A DNA stretch of 64,000 nucleotides from Shimwellia blattae DSM 4481 = NBRC 105725 (lineage in GTDB: Bacteria > Pseudomonadota > Gammaproteobacteria > Enterobacterales > Enterobacteriaceae): contig NC_017910.1 of the NCBI RefSeq assembly GCF_000262305.1, positions 2,418,001 through 2,482,000 of the forward strand, read 5' to 3'. A program made the position numbers and the translations under genes. Positions within the stretch are counted from its first letter, which is position 1. Each line of letters opens with the position of its first letter. Below the pieces are notes generated by a model that was not told the DNA's origin, made no database searches, and was given only the letters and a program-made list of their open reading frames with translations. Below are positions 41,628 through 50,762 of this stretch, one piece after another.

Positions 41628-42428
41628 TTACTCACAAAGCGGGGCCAGAAAATCAAACAGTTGCCGGTCAGTATACTGGCGCTGGCCGATCCGTTTTACC
41701 GGAATAATCGGCATTAGCGCATTGCAGATCACCACCTCGTCTGCCCCGGTCAGCGCTGCGGGCGGTTCACGGACCTCAGAAACCGGCCAGCGGGCGGCAG
41801 CAAGGCAGGCCAGAATATGCCGGCGCATGGTGCCCTCCACCCCGGCCCGCTCAAGGTTCGGGGTATATACCACGCCCTGCTTACGCCAGAATAAATTAGC
41901 CGCACAGCATTCCACCAGCATACCGTCACTGTCAAGAACCAGCGCCTCCGGGGCCTGTAGCTGCTCAAGATGCGAGCGGATCAGCACCTGTTCCAGACGG
42001 TTAAGATGCTTTACCCCGGCAAGGGCCGGGCTGCACCCGAGGCGCACCGGGCTTAATACCAGTTCGATCCCGTCCTGGCGCCATTGCCCGTACTGGGGCG
42101 GAACGCCGGAAACCGACAAGATCCGCCGTGGTGTATCGCAGCCCCGGGGGCTGTAGCCGCGCCCGCCGCTCCCCCGGGTAATCATCACCTTCAGGGTGCC
42201 TGCGTCGTGCTGCTGTGCCAGCTGTTGCATTTCGGTATGCAGTATTTCCCGGGCCGGTGCCGGGATCCCCAGGCGCTGGCAGTCGCGCTGCAGGCGGGCC
42301 AGGTGGTGCTCAGCAAAGCGCACTTGTCCGTTGAGGATCCGGGCCGTGGTGAAACAGCCATCGCCAAACTGCAGGCCCCGGTCACTGGCGGGAACAGACG
42401 CCTGCCACTCACCGTTTATCAGGTACAT
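41628..42428 (-). CDS. pabC: Aminodeoxychorismate lyase
   Basis: PLP enzyme of fold type IV that releases p-aminobenzoate from aminodeoxychorismate for folate synthesis. 266 residues; the Schiff-base lysine is Lys140 in LAGVKHLNRLEQV, and the phosphate-binding TMRRHIL region follows. The start motif MYLINGE and SDRGLQFGDGCFTT are typical. It follows fabF across a terminator and leads the pabC-mltG-tmk-holB-ycfH part of the operon. Confidence 0.95.
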   Translation of the reverse strand: MYLINGEWQASVPASDRGLQFGDGCFTTARILNGQVRFAEHHLARLQRDCQRLGIPAPAREILHTEMQQLAQQHDAGTLKVMITRGSGGRGYSPRGCDTPRRILSVSGVPPQYGQWRQDGIELVLSPVRLGCSPALAGVKHLNRLEQVLIRSHLEQLQAPEALVLDSDGMLVECCAANLFWRKQGVVYTPNLERAGVEGTMRRHILACLAAARWPVSEVREPPAALTGADEVVICNALMPIIPVKRIGQRQYTDRQLFDFLAPLCE

Positions 42429-42515
42429 AGAGACTCCTGTCGGGAAACCGCAAGGGTAAATCGGGCCCGGTAAGTATGACGGAACTCAGCGTCCGGGAAC
42501 AGAGGGGAGATAAAA

Positions 42516-42545
42516 ACAGAAAAGGCCCGCATTGCGGGCCTTATA
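42516..42545 (-). terminator. Terminator after fabF
   Basis: On the minus strand AAGGCCCGC-AAT-GCGGGCCTT is followed by TTCTGTTTTTA, between fabF and pabC. Confidence 0.85.
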
Positions 42546-42556
42546 AAGCGCGGAAA

Positions 42557-43798
42557 TCAGACCTTTTTGAAGATCAGAGAACCGTTAGTACCACCGAAAC
42601 CAAAGGAGTTACACAGGGTGTATTCCATCCCGGAGACCTGGCGTGCTTCATGGGGAACAAAGTCCAGATCGCAGCCTTCAGACGGGTTATCCAGGTTAAT
42701 GGTCGGCGGAACAGCCTGGTCGCGCAGGGCCAGAATAGAGTAGATAGACTCTACTGCGCCCGCAGCGCCCAGCAGGTGCCCGGTCATTGACTTGGTTGAG
42801 CTGACCAGCACGCGGCTTGCCACATCGCCAAACACGGATTTCACGGCCTGGGCTTCGGCTTTGTCGCCAGCCGGGGTCGATGTTCCGTGCGCGTTGACAT
42901 AACCCACCTGCCCCGGTTCGATACCGGCATCACGCAGCGCGTTGCTCATCGCCAGCGCAGCGCCTTTACCGTCTTCCGGCGGCAGCGTCATGTGGTAGGC
43001 GTCACTGCTCATCCCGAAGCCAACCACCTCAGCATAAATTTTCGCACCGCGTTTTTTGGCGTGCTCATACTCTTCCAGCACCAGAATACCGGCGCCGTCA
43101 CCCAGTACAAAACCGTCGCGATCCTGATCCCACGGGCGGCTTGCGGCCTGCGGGTTATCATTACGGGTAGAGAGCGCACGGGCAGCGCCAAAGCCGCCAA
43201 CCCCCAGCTCGGTACTGGCTTTTTCTGCACCACCTGCCACCATGGCATCCGCATCACCATAGGCGATGATACGCGCAGCGTGACCGATGTTATGCACACC
43301 GGAGGTACAGGCTGTGGCGATGGAAATGCTCGGACCACGCAGACCAAACATGATAGTCAGATGGCCGGCCACCATATTTACGATAGTAGACGGAACGAAG
43401 AAAGGACTGATTTTACGCGGGCCGCCTCTTACCAGCGCGCCGTGGTTCTCTTCAATCAGCCCCAGGCCACCAATGCCGGAACCAATTGCAGCACCAATAC
43501 GATGTGCGTTTTCTTCAGTTACTTCCAGGCCAGAATCCTGCATGGCCTGTACGCCAGCGACAATTCCATATTGAATGAAGGCATCCATCTTGCGCTGTTC
43601 TTTGCGCGAGATGATGTCATCACAGTTAAAATCCTTTACTAAGCCAGCAAATTTCGTTGCAAAGGCGCTAGTATCGAAATGGTCGATCAGGCTGATGCCA
43701 CTCTGACCGGCAAGGAGAGTTTTCCAGTTGGACTCTACGGTATTGCCGACAGGAGACAACATGCCCAGTCCGGTCACAACTACACGACGCTTAGACAC
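42557..43798 (-). CDS. fabF: 3-oxoacyl-ACP synthase II
   Basis: Condensing enzyme (KAS II) that elongates acyl-ACP and, in E. coli, performs the temperature-sensitive C16:1 to C18:1 step. 413 residues with the Cys-His-His triad: Cys in ATACTSGVHN (about 164), His in VNAHGTSTPAGD (about 304) and His in KSMTGHLLGAAG (about 341). It is separated from acpP by a strong hairpin, so its level may be set apart from ACP. Confidence 0.97.
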   Translation of the reverse strand: MSKRRVVVTGLGMLSPVGNTVESNWKTLLAGQSGISLIDHFDTSAFATKFAGLVKDFNCDDIISRKEQRKMDAFIQYGIVAGVQAMQDSGLEVTEENAHRIGAAIGSGIGGLGLIEENHGALVRGGPRKISPFFVPSTIVNMVAGHLTIMFGLRGPSISIATACTSGVHNIGHAARIIAYGDADAMVAGGAEKASTELGVGGFGAARALSTRNDNPQAASRPWDQDRDGFVLGDGAGILVLEEYEHAKKRGAKIYAEVVGFGMSSDAYHMTLPPEDGKGAALAMSNALRDAGIEPGQVGYVNAHGTSTPAGDKAEAQAVKSVFGDVASRVLVSSTKSMTGHLLGAAGAVESIYSILALRDQAVPPTINLDNPSEGCDLDFVPHEARQVSGMEYTLCNSFGFGGTNGSLIFKKV

Positions 43799-43845
43799 GT
43801 TTGTCCTCCAGGGAGGGAAAAATAGACACTAGTGGGGCAAATTAA

Positions 43846-43877
43846 AGAAAAAACTCAGGCGGTCGAATGACCGCCTG
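43846..43877 (-). terminator. Hairpin terminator between acpP and fabF
   Basis: On the minus strand CAGGCGGTC-ATTC-GACCGCCTG is followed by AGTTTTTTCTTT. The perfect 9-bp stem and U-run should end most acpP transcripts before fabF. Confidence 0.92.
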
Positions 43878-43888
43878 GAGATGTTCAC

Positions 43889-44125
43889 TTACGCCTGGTG
43901 GCCGTTGATGTAATCAATGGCCGCCTGAACGGTGGTGATTTTCTCAGCTTCTTCGTCCGGAATCTCAGTATCAAACTCTTCTTCCAGAGCCATTACCAGC
44001 TCAACGGTGTCAAGAGAATCAGCGCCCAGATCTTCAACGAAGGAAGCATTGTTGGTAACTTCTTCCTGCTTAACGCCCAGCTGTTCGCCAATGATTTTCT
44101 TAACGCGTTCTTCGATAGTGCTCAT
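43889..44125 (-). CDS. acpP: Acyl carrier protein
   Basis: Carrier of growing acyl chains, 78 codons. The phosphopantetheine serine is in [13 protein letters not shown] (Ser36 of the mature protein). The protein is highly acidic and differs hardly at all from E. coli ACP. It is followed by a strong terminator, and a 272-base gap upstream leaves room for its own promoter, both fitting very high expression. Confidence 0.98.
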
Positions 44126-44397
44126 ACTCTTAAATTTCCTATCAAAACTCGCTTTCGCGATGGTTTTCGTAGTGTATAAAATGTTGATAAAGTTGCAACT
44201 AAAACCCGGCAGTTCTTACCACGATTTTACGCTATTTTGAGACCAATCGCCCCGATAACGCAAATAAAATTCTTCCGAAACCCAATAAAAGCCCGCCAGA
44301 ACCGTGAAGAATGACCAATATGTTTACTTTCTGCCCGAAGACAGCCAATTAGTCATCCCGCGATATCCGCCTGGCCGGAGTCCGAAAGAGTTCGTGA

Positions 44398-45132
44398 TCA
44401 GACCATATACATTCCGCCGTTAACGTGCAGAGTTTCACCAGTGATGTAACCTGCCTCGTCAGAAGCTAAGAATGCAACCGCATTGGCGATTTCCTGAGCG
44501 CCACCGAGGCGACCCGCAGGAACCTGCGCCAGAATACCCGCACGCTGATCATCAGACAGCGCACGCGTCATGTCCGTTTCAATAAAACCCGGAGCAACAA
44601 CGTTTACAGTAATCCCACGGGACGCAACTTCGCGCGCCAGAGACTTACTGAAACCAATCAGACCCGCTTTCGCCGCAGCGTAGTTTGCCTGACCAGCATT
44701 CCCCATGGTACCGACCACGGAACCAATGGTGATAATCCGGCCATGACGCTTTTTCATCATAGCTCGCATTACTGCTTTTGACAGACGGAAAACCGATGAC
44801 AGGTTAGTTTCCAGAATGTCGTTCCACTCATCGTCTTTCATGCGCATCAGCAGATTATCGCGAGTGATACCGGCATTATTTACCAGAATATCAACTTCAC
44901 CAAACTCCGCGCGAATATTTTCCAGAACCGATTCAATAGATGCAGGTTCAGTCACATTCAGCATCAGACCCTTACCGTGCGCACCCAGATACTCGCTTAT
45001 CGCCTGCGCGCCTTTTTCACTGGTGGCAGTACCGATAACTTTTGCACCGCGGGCTGCCAGGGTCTCGGCAATCGCGCGCCCGATACCGCGGCTTGCGCCG
45101 GTCACCAGGGCTACTTTTCCTTCGAAGTTCAT
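44398..45132 (-). CDS. fabG: 3-oxoacyl-ACP reductase
   Basis: NADPH-dependent SDR of fatty-acid elongation. The start at MNFEGKVALVTGASRG (45132) gives 244 residues, the E. coli length; eight upstream in-frame codons are not conserved. TGASRGIGRA, NNAG, the catalytic Ser (about 138), Tyr (about 151) and Lys (about 155) of SVVGTMGNAGQANYAAAKAG are in place. It lies 13 bp after fabD. Confidence 0.97.
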   Translation of the reverse strand: MNFEGKVALVTGASRGIGRAIAETLAARGAKVIGTATSEKGAQAISEYLGAHGKGLMLNVTEPASIESVLENIRAEFGEVDILVNNAGITRDNLLMRMKDDEWNDILETNLSSVFRLSKAVMRAMMKKRHGRIITIGSVVGTMGNAGQANYAAAKAGLIGFSKSLAREVASRGITVNVVAPGFIETDMTRALSDDQRAGILAQVPAGRLGGAQEIANAVAFLASDEAGYITGETLHVNGGMYMV

Positions 45133-45145
45133 GGTCTTCCTCTTT

Positions 45146-46075
45146 TTATTGTTCAAGCGCCGCAGACAGGCTGGACGGTTCGTTAATCGCCGTGGCTGTC
45201 ATGGTGTCGACAATACGTTTGGTCAGGCCAGTCAGCACCTTACCCGGGCCTGCTTCCAGCAGACGGGCAATGCCCTGCTCAGCCATAAATTCAACACATC
45301 TGGTCCACTGAACCGGGCTGTACAGCTGGCGCACCAGTGCGTCGCGGATAGCCTCCGGGGTGGTCTCGCATTTCACATCAACGTTATTCACCACCGGAAT
45401 TTGCGGCGCGTTGAAGGTGATTTTTTGCAGCTCTGCGGCCAGTTTCTCTGCGGCAGGCTTCATCAGCGCACAGTGAGACGGCACGCTGACCGGCAGCGGC
45501 AGTGCACGCTTAGCACCCGCGGCTTTACAGGCAGCACCAGCACGTTCTACGGCTTCCTTGTTCCCGGCGATAACCACCTGGCCTGGTGAGTTAAAGTTTA
45601 CCGGGGACACCACCTGCCCTTGTGCAGCCTCTTCACAGGCTTTCGCGATGGCCGCATCATCCAGGCCGATAATCGCGTACATGGCGCCAGTACCTGCCGG
45701 TACGGCGTCCTGCATAAACTTGCCGCGCAGTTCCACCAGACGCACCGCGTCAGCGAAATCAATCACCCCTGCGCACACCAGCGCAGAGTATTCACCCAGG
45801 CTGTGGCCTGCCATCATGGCCGGTGTTTTACCGCCACGCTGCTGCCATACCCGCCAGATAGCCACAGAGGCCGCCAGCAGTGCTGGCTGGGTGTGCCAGG
45901 TTTTGTTCAGTTCTTCTGCCGGCCCCTGCTGAGACAGCGCCCACAGATCGTAACCCAGCGCGTCAGATGCTTCACGGAAAGTGGCTTCCACTACCGGGTT
46001 TTCTGCTGCGAGTTCCGCCAGCATTCCCACAGTCTGGGAACCCTGTCCCGGAAAAACAAATGCAAATTGCGTCAT
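45146..46075 (-). CDS. fabD: Malonyl-CoA:ACP transacylase
   Basis: Loads malonate onto ACP. 309 residues with the nucleophile Ser92 in AGHSLGEYSALV and the catalytic histidine in SVPSHCALM (about 201). The N-terminal FVFPGQGSQ is invariant. It lies between fabH (17 bp upstream) and fabG. Confidence 0.97.
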   Translation of the reverse strand: MTQFAFVFPGQGSQTVGMLAELAAENPVVEATFREASDALGYDLWALSQQGPAEELNKTWHTQPALLAASVAIWRVWQQRGGKTPAMMAGHSLGEYSALVCAGVIDFADAVRLVELRGKFMQDAVPAGTGAMYAIIGLDDAAIAKACEEAAQGQVVSPVNFNSPGQVVIAGNKEAVERAGAACKAAGAKRALPLPVSVPSHCALMKPAAEKLAAELQKITFNAPQIPVVNNVDVKCETTPEAIRDALVRQLYSPVQWTRCVEFMAEQGIARLLEAGPGKVLTGLTKRIVDTMTATAINEPSSLSAALEQ

Positions 46076-46092
46076 GTTCTAGTCTCTGTTAA

Positions 46093-47046
46093 TCAAAAAC
46101 GAACCAGCGCAGAGCCCCAGGTGAATCCACCACCAAAGGCCTCCAGCAGAATCAGCTGGCCGCGCTGAATGCGGCCATCGCGCACGGCTTCATCCAGTGC
46201 CGCAGGCACGGACGCCGCCGAGGTATTACCGTGACGGTCAAGGGTCACTACCACTTTATCCATCGGCATACCCAGTTTTTTCGCGGTGGCGCTGATAATA
46301 CGTAAATTCGCCTGATGCGGGACCAGCCAGTCCAGCGCACTGCGATCCAGATGGTTCGCGTTCAGGGTCTCATCAACAATGTGTGCCAGCTCCGTCACCG
46401 CCACTTTAAAGACTTCATTACCCGCCATCGTCAGGTAGGTGGAGTTTTCCGGGTTAACCCGGTCTTTGTTTGGCAGCGTCAGCAGCCCGCCGTAGCGGCC
46501 ATCTGCATGCAGGTGGGTAGAGATAATGCCTGGCTCTTCAGACGCCCCCAGCACCACAGCCCCGGCCCCGTCGCCAAACAGGATGATAGTGCCGCGATCT
46601 TGCGGATCCAGTGTCCGGGACAGCGCATCAGAACCGATCACCAGCGCGTGGCTTACCGCCCCGGATTTAATGTACTGATCGGCCACGCTCAGCGCATAGG
46701 TAAAGCCCGCACAGGCGGCGGCGATATCAAACGCCGGGCAGCCGGAGATCTCCAGCATAGACTGGATCTGGCAGGCCGCGCTGGGGAAAGCATGGGTGGC
46801 TGAGGTTGTAGCGACAATAATCAGGCCGATGGATGATTTATCCACTCCGGCCATATCCAGCGCGCGCAGTGCCGCCTGATACCCCATGGTCGAGACGTTA
46901 TCCTGCGGGCCGGCAATCCGCCGTTCGCGGATCCCCGTGCGGGTAACGATCCACTCATCGGTGGTCTCTACCATTTTTTCCAGATCGGCGTTTGTCCGCA
47001 CCATCTCGGGCAGATAGCTGCCCGTACCAATAATCTTTGTATACAT
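46093..47046 (-). CDS. fabH: 3-oxoacyl-ACP synthase III
   Basis: Starts fatty-acid synthesis by condensing acetyl-CoA with malonyl-ACP. 317 residues; the Cys-His-Asn triad is seen in IAAACAGFTYA (Cys112), VPHQANLRI (His about 244) and HGNTSAASVP (Asn about 274). The ending GGGFTWGSALVRF is typical. It lies 6 bp after plsX. Confidence 0.97.
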   Translation of the reverse strand: MYTKIIGTGSYLPEMVRTNADLEKMVETTDEWIVTRTGIRERRIAGPQDNVSTMGYQAALRALDMAGVDKSSIGLIIVATTSATHAFPSAACQIQSMLEISGCPAFDIAAACAGFTYALSVADQYIKSGAVSHALVIGSDALSRTLDPQDRGTIILFGDGAGAVVLGASEEPGIISTHLHADGRYGGLLTLPNKDRVNPENSTYLTMAGNEVFKVAVTELAHIVDETLNANHLDRSALDWLVPHQANLRIISATAKKLGMPMDKVVVTLDRHGNTSAASVPAALDEAVRDGRIQRGQLILLEAFGGGFTWGSALVRF

Positions 47047-47052
47047 GTACGC

Positions 47053-48087
47053 TCAGTCACTCCTGGGTAATACAGATTCCAGACGCGCAGCTATCCTGAC
47101 TGGAACTTGCCGTCGCACTGCCTGCACTGCCTGTTCAATCGCGACTGCAAAAGCTCGCTGGTTTGCAGCACCGTGGCTCTTTACCACCGTGCCGCGCAAT
47201 CCTAACAGACAGGCGCCATTATACTGGTCGGGGTTGAGGTGACCGAATCGCCGCATCAGCCGCTTTTGTAGCCAACGCGTCAGTAAAACCAGCCACCAGG
47301 CCCTTTTTTTCCCCTCCCCCTGAGATTTCAGAAGCGAGAGGAACATTCTGACAACACCTTCCATCGTTTTCAGCGTAACGTTTCCCACAAACCCGTCACA
47401 CACCAGAACATCCGTCTTTCCGGTCAGTAATTCATTGGCCTCAAGATAACCGATGTAATTTACCGAAGGCATTGTTTTAAGCAATGCGGCTGCATCACGA
47501 ATGCTATCCAGCCCTTTGGTCTCTTCCTCACCGATATTGAGCAGCGCTACGCGCGGGTGCGCAATACCGACCACCTCTTCCGCCAGCACCGCCCCCATAA
47601 TGGCGAACTGCGCCAGCATAACGCTATCGCACTTCACGTTAGCGCCCAGGTCGAGGACCACCGTTTTTCCTTTCTGCTGATGGGGCAACACCGTCACCAG
47701 CGCCGGACGTTCAATACCGTCAATCGGCTTTAATAATAGCTTTGCCAGCCCCATTAGCGCCCCGGTATTACCGGCGCTCACACAGGCCTGCGCACGCCCC
47801 TCTTTTACCAGCTCCAGCGCAATCCGCATCGATGTACCGCGGCTGTTACGAATGGCGAAAGACGGCCGGGCATCACTTGCAATAACTGACTGGGCAGGCA
47901 CAATCTGCAACCGCGAACGTTGTTCAAAATCAGCTCTGGCAAGTAATGGTGTGATGACGTCGGGATCGCCGACAAGCAGAAGACTTAGCTGGGAATCAAA
48001 ATCCAGCGCCTGCAATGCCGCAGGCACCGTCACGGAGGGTCCGAAGTCCCCACCCATGGCATCTAACGCAAGGGTTAGACGTGTCAA
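47053..48087 (-). CDS. plsX: Phosphate acyltransferase PlsX
   Basis: Makes acyl-phosphate from acyl-ACP for phospholipid synthesis. The TTG at 48087 begins MTRLTLALDAMGGDFGPSVT, the family N-terminus, with GAGGCG upstream, and gives 344 residues; an in-frame upstream ATG (48144) adds 19 residues without similarity. The C-terminus (RLESVLPRSD) is about 10 residues shorter than in E. coli (356), because the stop falls just before fabH. It lies 73 bp after rpmF. Confidence 0.94.
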   Translation of the reverse strand: MTRLTLALDAMGGDFGPSVTVPAALQALDFDSQLSLLLVGDPDVITPLLARADFEQRSRLQIVPAQSVIASDARPSFAIRNSRGTSMRIALELVKEGRAQACVSAGNTGALMGLAKLLLKPIDGIERPALVTVLPHQQKGKTVVLDLGANVKCDSVMLAQFAIMGAVLAEEVVGIAHPRVALLNIGEEETKGLDSIRDAAALLKTMPSVNYIGYLEANELLTGKTDVLVCDGFVGNVTLKTMEGVVRMFLSLLKSQGEGKKRAWWLVLLTRWLQKRLMRRFGHLNPDQYNGACLLGLRGTVVKSHGAANQRAFAVAIEQAVQAVRRQVPVRIAARLESVLPRSD

Positions 48088-48160
48088 AGTATCGCCTCGT
48101 GATGCATTATCCCCGGCAAGCCGGGGACAAAACACTAAGCGCAATCACGCAGCAGCGCGA

Positions 48161-48334
48161 TTACTTAGCGATAACTTTACGGCCGCGGTAGAAACCGTCA
48201 GCAGTAATGTGGTGACGCAGATGAGATTCACCAGAAGTCTTGTCTACAGACAGGCTGGTTACTGCAGTCAGCGCGTCATGAGAACGACGCATACCGCGTT
48301 TGGAACGAGTGGGTTTATTCTGTTGTACGGCCAT
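48161..48334 (-). CDS. rpmF: 50S ribosomal protein L32
   Basis: A 57-residue basic protein beginning MAVQQNKPTRSKRGMRRSHD and ending HHITADGFYRGRKVIAK, nearly identical to E. coli L32. Translation was read directly from 48334 to the TAA at 48161-48163. It lies 16 bp after yceD and ahead of plsX, the conserved yceD-rpmF-plsX order linking ribosome and lipid synthesis. Confidence 0.97.
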   Translation of the reverse strand: MAVQQNKPTRSKRGMRRSHDALTAVTSLSVDKTSGESHLRHHITADGFYRGRKVIAK

Positions 48335-48350
48335 GGACCTTACTCCTCAA

Positions 48351-48872
48351 TTACTTTTGCTTTAAACTGGCTAATACGGCAAATGGGTTTGGTTTTTTTG
48401 CCTCATCTGGCAGTTCACCAAAGACCATGTCCGCCTCGGACACTTCACAGTGTTCAGAATCATGCACCGGAACCACCGGTAAGGAGAGAATAATTTCATC
48501 CTCCACCATTGCCAGCAGATCGATTTCACCGAACTCGTTAACCTCGATCGGTTCATACGCTTCCGGGAGTGCCTCAGCCTGTTTGTCATTGGCAACCGGG
48601 CTGAAACAATACTGCGTATAGACCTGATGTGAAAACGGTTTCCCGCAGCGTTCACAGTTCAGCGTTACCGTCACCTTCGCATCACCGTTGATCACGGCAA
48701 GGCGCTGGTTATCGATAGCGAAGTTCATGGAGCACTCCACATCACTGTCTACACTGACGACAGACTCGGCCACGCGCTCAACCTGAGCCGGGGTATAGAT
48801 ACCCTGGTAGTCGAGGCGTTTTTGAGCGGTACGAACCGGATCAAGCGTCAGGGGTAATTTTACTTTTTGCAT
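48351..48872 (-). CDS. yceD: DUF177 protein YceD
   Basis: A 173-residue protein of the YceD/DUF177 family, present upstream of rpmF in most bacteria. It has a CxxC pair (NCERCGKPF, about 73-81), and an acidic C-terminal half. In plants a relative takes part in 23S rRNA accumulation; no E. coli function is established. The start MQKVKLPLTLDPVRTAQKR is typical. It is divergent from yceF. Confidence 0.94.
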   Translation of the reverse strand: MQKVKLPLTLDPVRTAQKRLDYQGIYTPAQVERVAESVVSVDSDVECSMNFAIDNQRLAVINGDAKVTVTLNCERCGKPFSHQVYTQYCFSPVANDKQAEALPEAYEPIEVNEFGEIDLLAMVEDEIILSLPVVPVHDSEHCEVSEADMVFGELPDEAKKPNPFAVLASLKQK

Positions 48873-49012
48873 AGGGCGCGCATATTAACGTTGTAGCGGG
48901 CTATAGTCAAAGAAAAAGGCGGTACAGCGGGCCTTTTGCCAATTATTCGCACACATTGCGGCGCACAGTTTAAAATGCCTGTTACCGATACGCTATATGT
49001 GGTTGTAAAAAT

Positions 49013-49597
49013 ATGAAACCGATAGTCCTGGCCTCCACCTCACCTTTTCGTCGCATGCTGCTGGAAAAGCTGGCCATTCCCTTTCAGTGCGCTGCGCCGC
49101 AGGTCGATGAAACGCCCCTTGCAGGGGAAGATCCCCGCCACCTGGTGCAACGCCTGGCACAGGCAAAAGCGCAGGCGCTACGCCACCAGTTTCCGGCCCA
49201 TCTTATTATTGGCAGCGATCAGGTTTGCGTTATCGATAATAAAATCACCGGCAAACCCCACACCGCCGAAAATGCCATTACTCAATTATGTAGCGCCCGG
49301 GGGAAAATAGTCACTTTTTATACCGGACTGGCGCTTTTTAATTCACAAAATGGTCATTTACAAACCGAAGTGGAGCCCTTTGACGTGCACTTTCGCCACC
49401 TGACCGATGACGAAATCCGCCGTTATGTTGCCAAAGAGCAGCCGCTACAGTGTGCGGGCAGCTTCAAGAGCGAAGGGCTCGGGATAACCCTGTTCAACAA
49501 ACTGGACGGGCGGGATCCCAATACCCTGGTGGGGCTGCCGCTTATCGCCCTGTGCGCCATGCTGCGCAACGAGGGGTGCAACCCGCTGCTTCTTTAG
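49013..49597 (+). CDS. yceF: Maf-family nucleotide pyrophosphatase YceF (7-methyl-GTP type)
   Basis: House-cleaning pyrophosphatase; the E. coli protein prefers 7-methyl-GTP. 194 residues, N-terminal LASTSPFRRMLLEKL (Maf signature with the conserved S-x-R), DETP, and IGSDQVCV as the metal/substrate segment. It is divergent from yceD. In E. coli the convergent neighbour is rluC; here a seven-gene block lies between them. Confidence 0.94.
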   Translation: MKPIVLASTSPFRRMLLEKLAIPFQCAAPQVDETPLAGEDPRHLVQRLAQAKAQALRHQFPAHLIIGSDQVCVIDNKITGKPHTAENAITQLCSARGKIVTFYTGLALFNSQNGHLQTEVEPFDVHFRHLTDDEIRRYVAKEQPLQCAGSFKSEGLGITLFNKLDGRDPNTLVGLPLIALCAMLRNEGCNPLLL

Positions 49598-49604
49598 CAG
49601 CGGG
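49582..49604. terminator. Hairpin at the yceF / island junction
   Basis: CCCGCTGCT-TCTTT-AGCAGCGGG overlaps the yceF stop codon; it sits between convergent yceF and the methyltransferase gene. No U-run follows, so its terminator role is uncertain. Confidence 0.55.
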
Positions 49605-49615
49605 CTGGCAGAGGC

Positions 49616-50389
49616 TTACTTAACCGCACGTACAGCGATATACCTGAGCCGATCGCTGTTGCTGCGGAAGGTTTTAAACATCCTCAGGAACTGCTTGCGG
49701 TTCTCCCTTTTCAGCGCATTTCGCACAATGCGAAGCGCGCCCGGAAGGCCTTCGTCATAAATTAATCCTCGCGGTGATAGCAGCGTCATCCCGCCGCTAT
49801 TATATTGAATGTCGCGAAATCCGGCTTCCTCAAACAGCCCCAGCCACTGCTGCAGACTCAGCGGCTGGGCGTTAACGTTGATCGCCTTGCGCATCCGGGC
49901 AACCACATCTTCAGCCCCTGAGGGATCCTGCAGCATAATATCGTGAGTCAGCAACAATCCACCGGGCTTCAGTACCCGTAAATATTCATCCAGAAGATGC
50001 CGTTTCGCCTTGTCGGCGTACATCGTCAGCATCGCCTCGTTAATCACCACGTCAAACGCTTCATCCTCAAAAGGGAGCTTTGAGGCATCGGCTAATAGCA
50101 CTGTTACGAGACTCGACACCCCCCGGGCGTCTATCGCCTGCTGCGCCTTTTGCAGGGCAGCACTGTCCATATCGATACCGATAACCTGGCAGCCAAAGCG
50201 TTCCGCAATGCCCACCGACGTGGTCCCCATATTACAGGCCACTTCCAGCACTTTTTTATCCGGCCCCAGCGCCGACGAAGCCAGCAGCCATTCCGTGGCT
50301 TTTTTCCCTCCCGGACGCAGGCGCGTTTTACCCAGCCTGGCAAGAAATTTATGCCCAGCCTCATGGCCGCCGTTACTGGATGGATTCAT
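49616..50389 (-). CDS. Class I SAM-dependent methyltransferase in the metal-uptake operon
   Basis: A 257-residue Rossmann-fold methyltransferase: motif I VLEVACNMGTTSVGIAERFG (about 47-66), the acidic end of strand 2 VIGIDMDS (about 70-77), motif II-like FEDEAFDVVINEAMLTMY (about 104-121) and LKPGGLLLTHDIM (about 140-152). The substrate cannot be read from sequence; small-molecule methylation is likelier than DNA or RNA methylation, as no target-recognition domain is seen. A basic C-terminus (about 225-257) is unusual. It starts in the ATGA overlap with the cupin gene and is the last gene of the operon headed by the binding protein, which suggests it acts on the imported ligand or its carrier (inference). 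Confidence 0.85.
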   Translation of the reverse strand: MNPSSNGGHEAGHKFLARLGKTRLRPGGKKATEWLLASSALGPDKKVLEVACNMGTTSVGIAERFGCQVIGIDMDSAALQKAQQAIDARGVSSLVTVLLADASKLPFEDEAFDVVINEAMLTMYADKAKRHLLDEYLRVLKPGGLLLTHDIMLQDPSGAEDVVARMRKAINVNAQPLSLQQWLGLFEEAGFRDIQYNSGGMTLLSPRGLIYDEGLPGALRIVRNALKRENRKQFLRMFKTFRSNSDRLRYIAVRAVK

Positions 50390-50742
50390 ACCGCAGCCTC
50401 TTGCACCATTGGGACATTTTTGAGCATCACCAGCAGCATTTTCGAAGGCTCGATTGCTTCCAGCGAGTGAGGGGCACCCGAAGGCATTCTAAGGATATCG
50501 CCGGCCCCAACGCTGACCGCCGTGCCCTCGATGGTCAGTACCACCTGCCCCTCAATGACAATAACGACGGCCTCAAAAGGAACCCGATGCTCTGAAATCG
50601 TTTGTCCCCGATCGAAAGCAAACAGCGTCAGGTTTCCGCTGGCGTTTTTTGCCAGCACCCGGCTGGCAATCCCCTGCTCCGTTAAGGTAATTAGCCCTGA
50701 AAGCTGAAGCGCCTCGCTGGCGCCAATGCCGTTCTTTTGCAT
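50386..50742 (-). CDS. Small single-domain cupin
   Basis: A 118-residue cupin_2 protein. Strand pattern and two cupin motifs are seen: motif 1 around ISEHRVPFEAVVIVIEG, with one histidine instead of the usual HxH pair, and motif 2 around GDILRMPSGAPHSLEA with another histidine. The reduced ligand set suggests weak, absent or partner-dependent metal binding. It lies 20 bp after the ATPase gene and overlaps the methyltransferase gene by 4 bases, so the last two products are probably made in fixed ratio. The role may be ligand binding or metal release after import, but this is inference. Confidence 0.85.
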   Translation of the reverse strand: MQKNGIGASEALQLSGLITLTEQGIASRVLAKNASGNLTLFAFDRGQTISEHRVPFEAVVIVIEGQVVLTIEGTAVSVGAGDILRMPSGAPHSLEAIEPSKMLLVMLKNVPMVQEAAV

Positions 50743-50762
50743 ATAACATTCTCCATTCTTAT

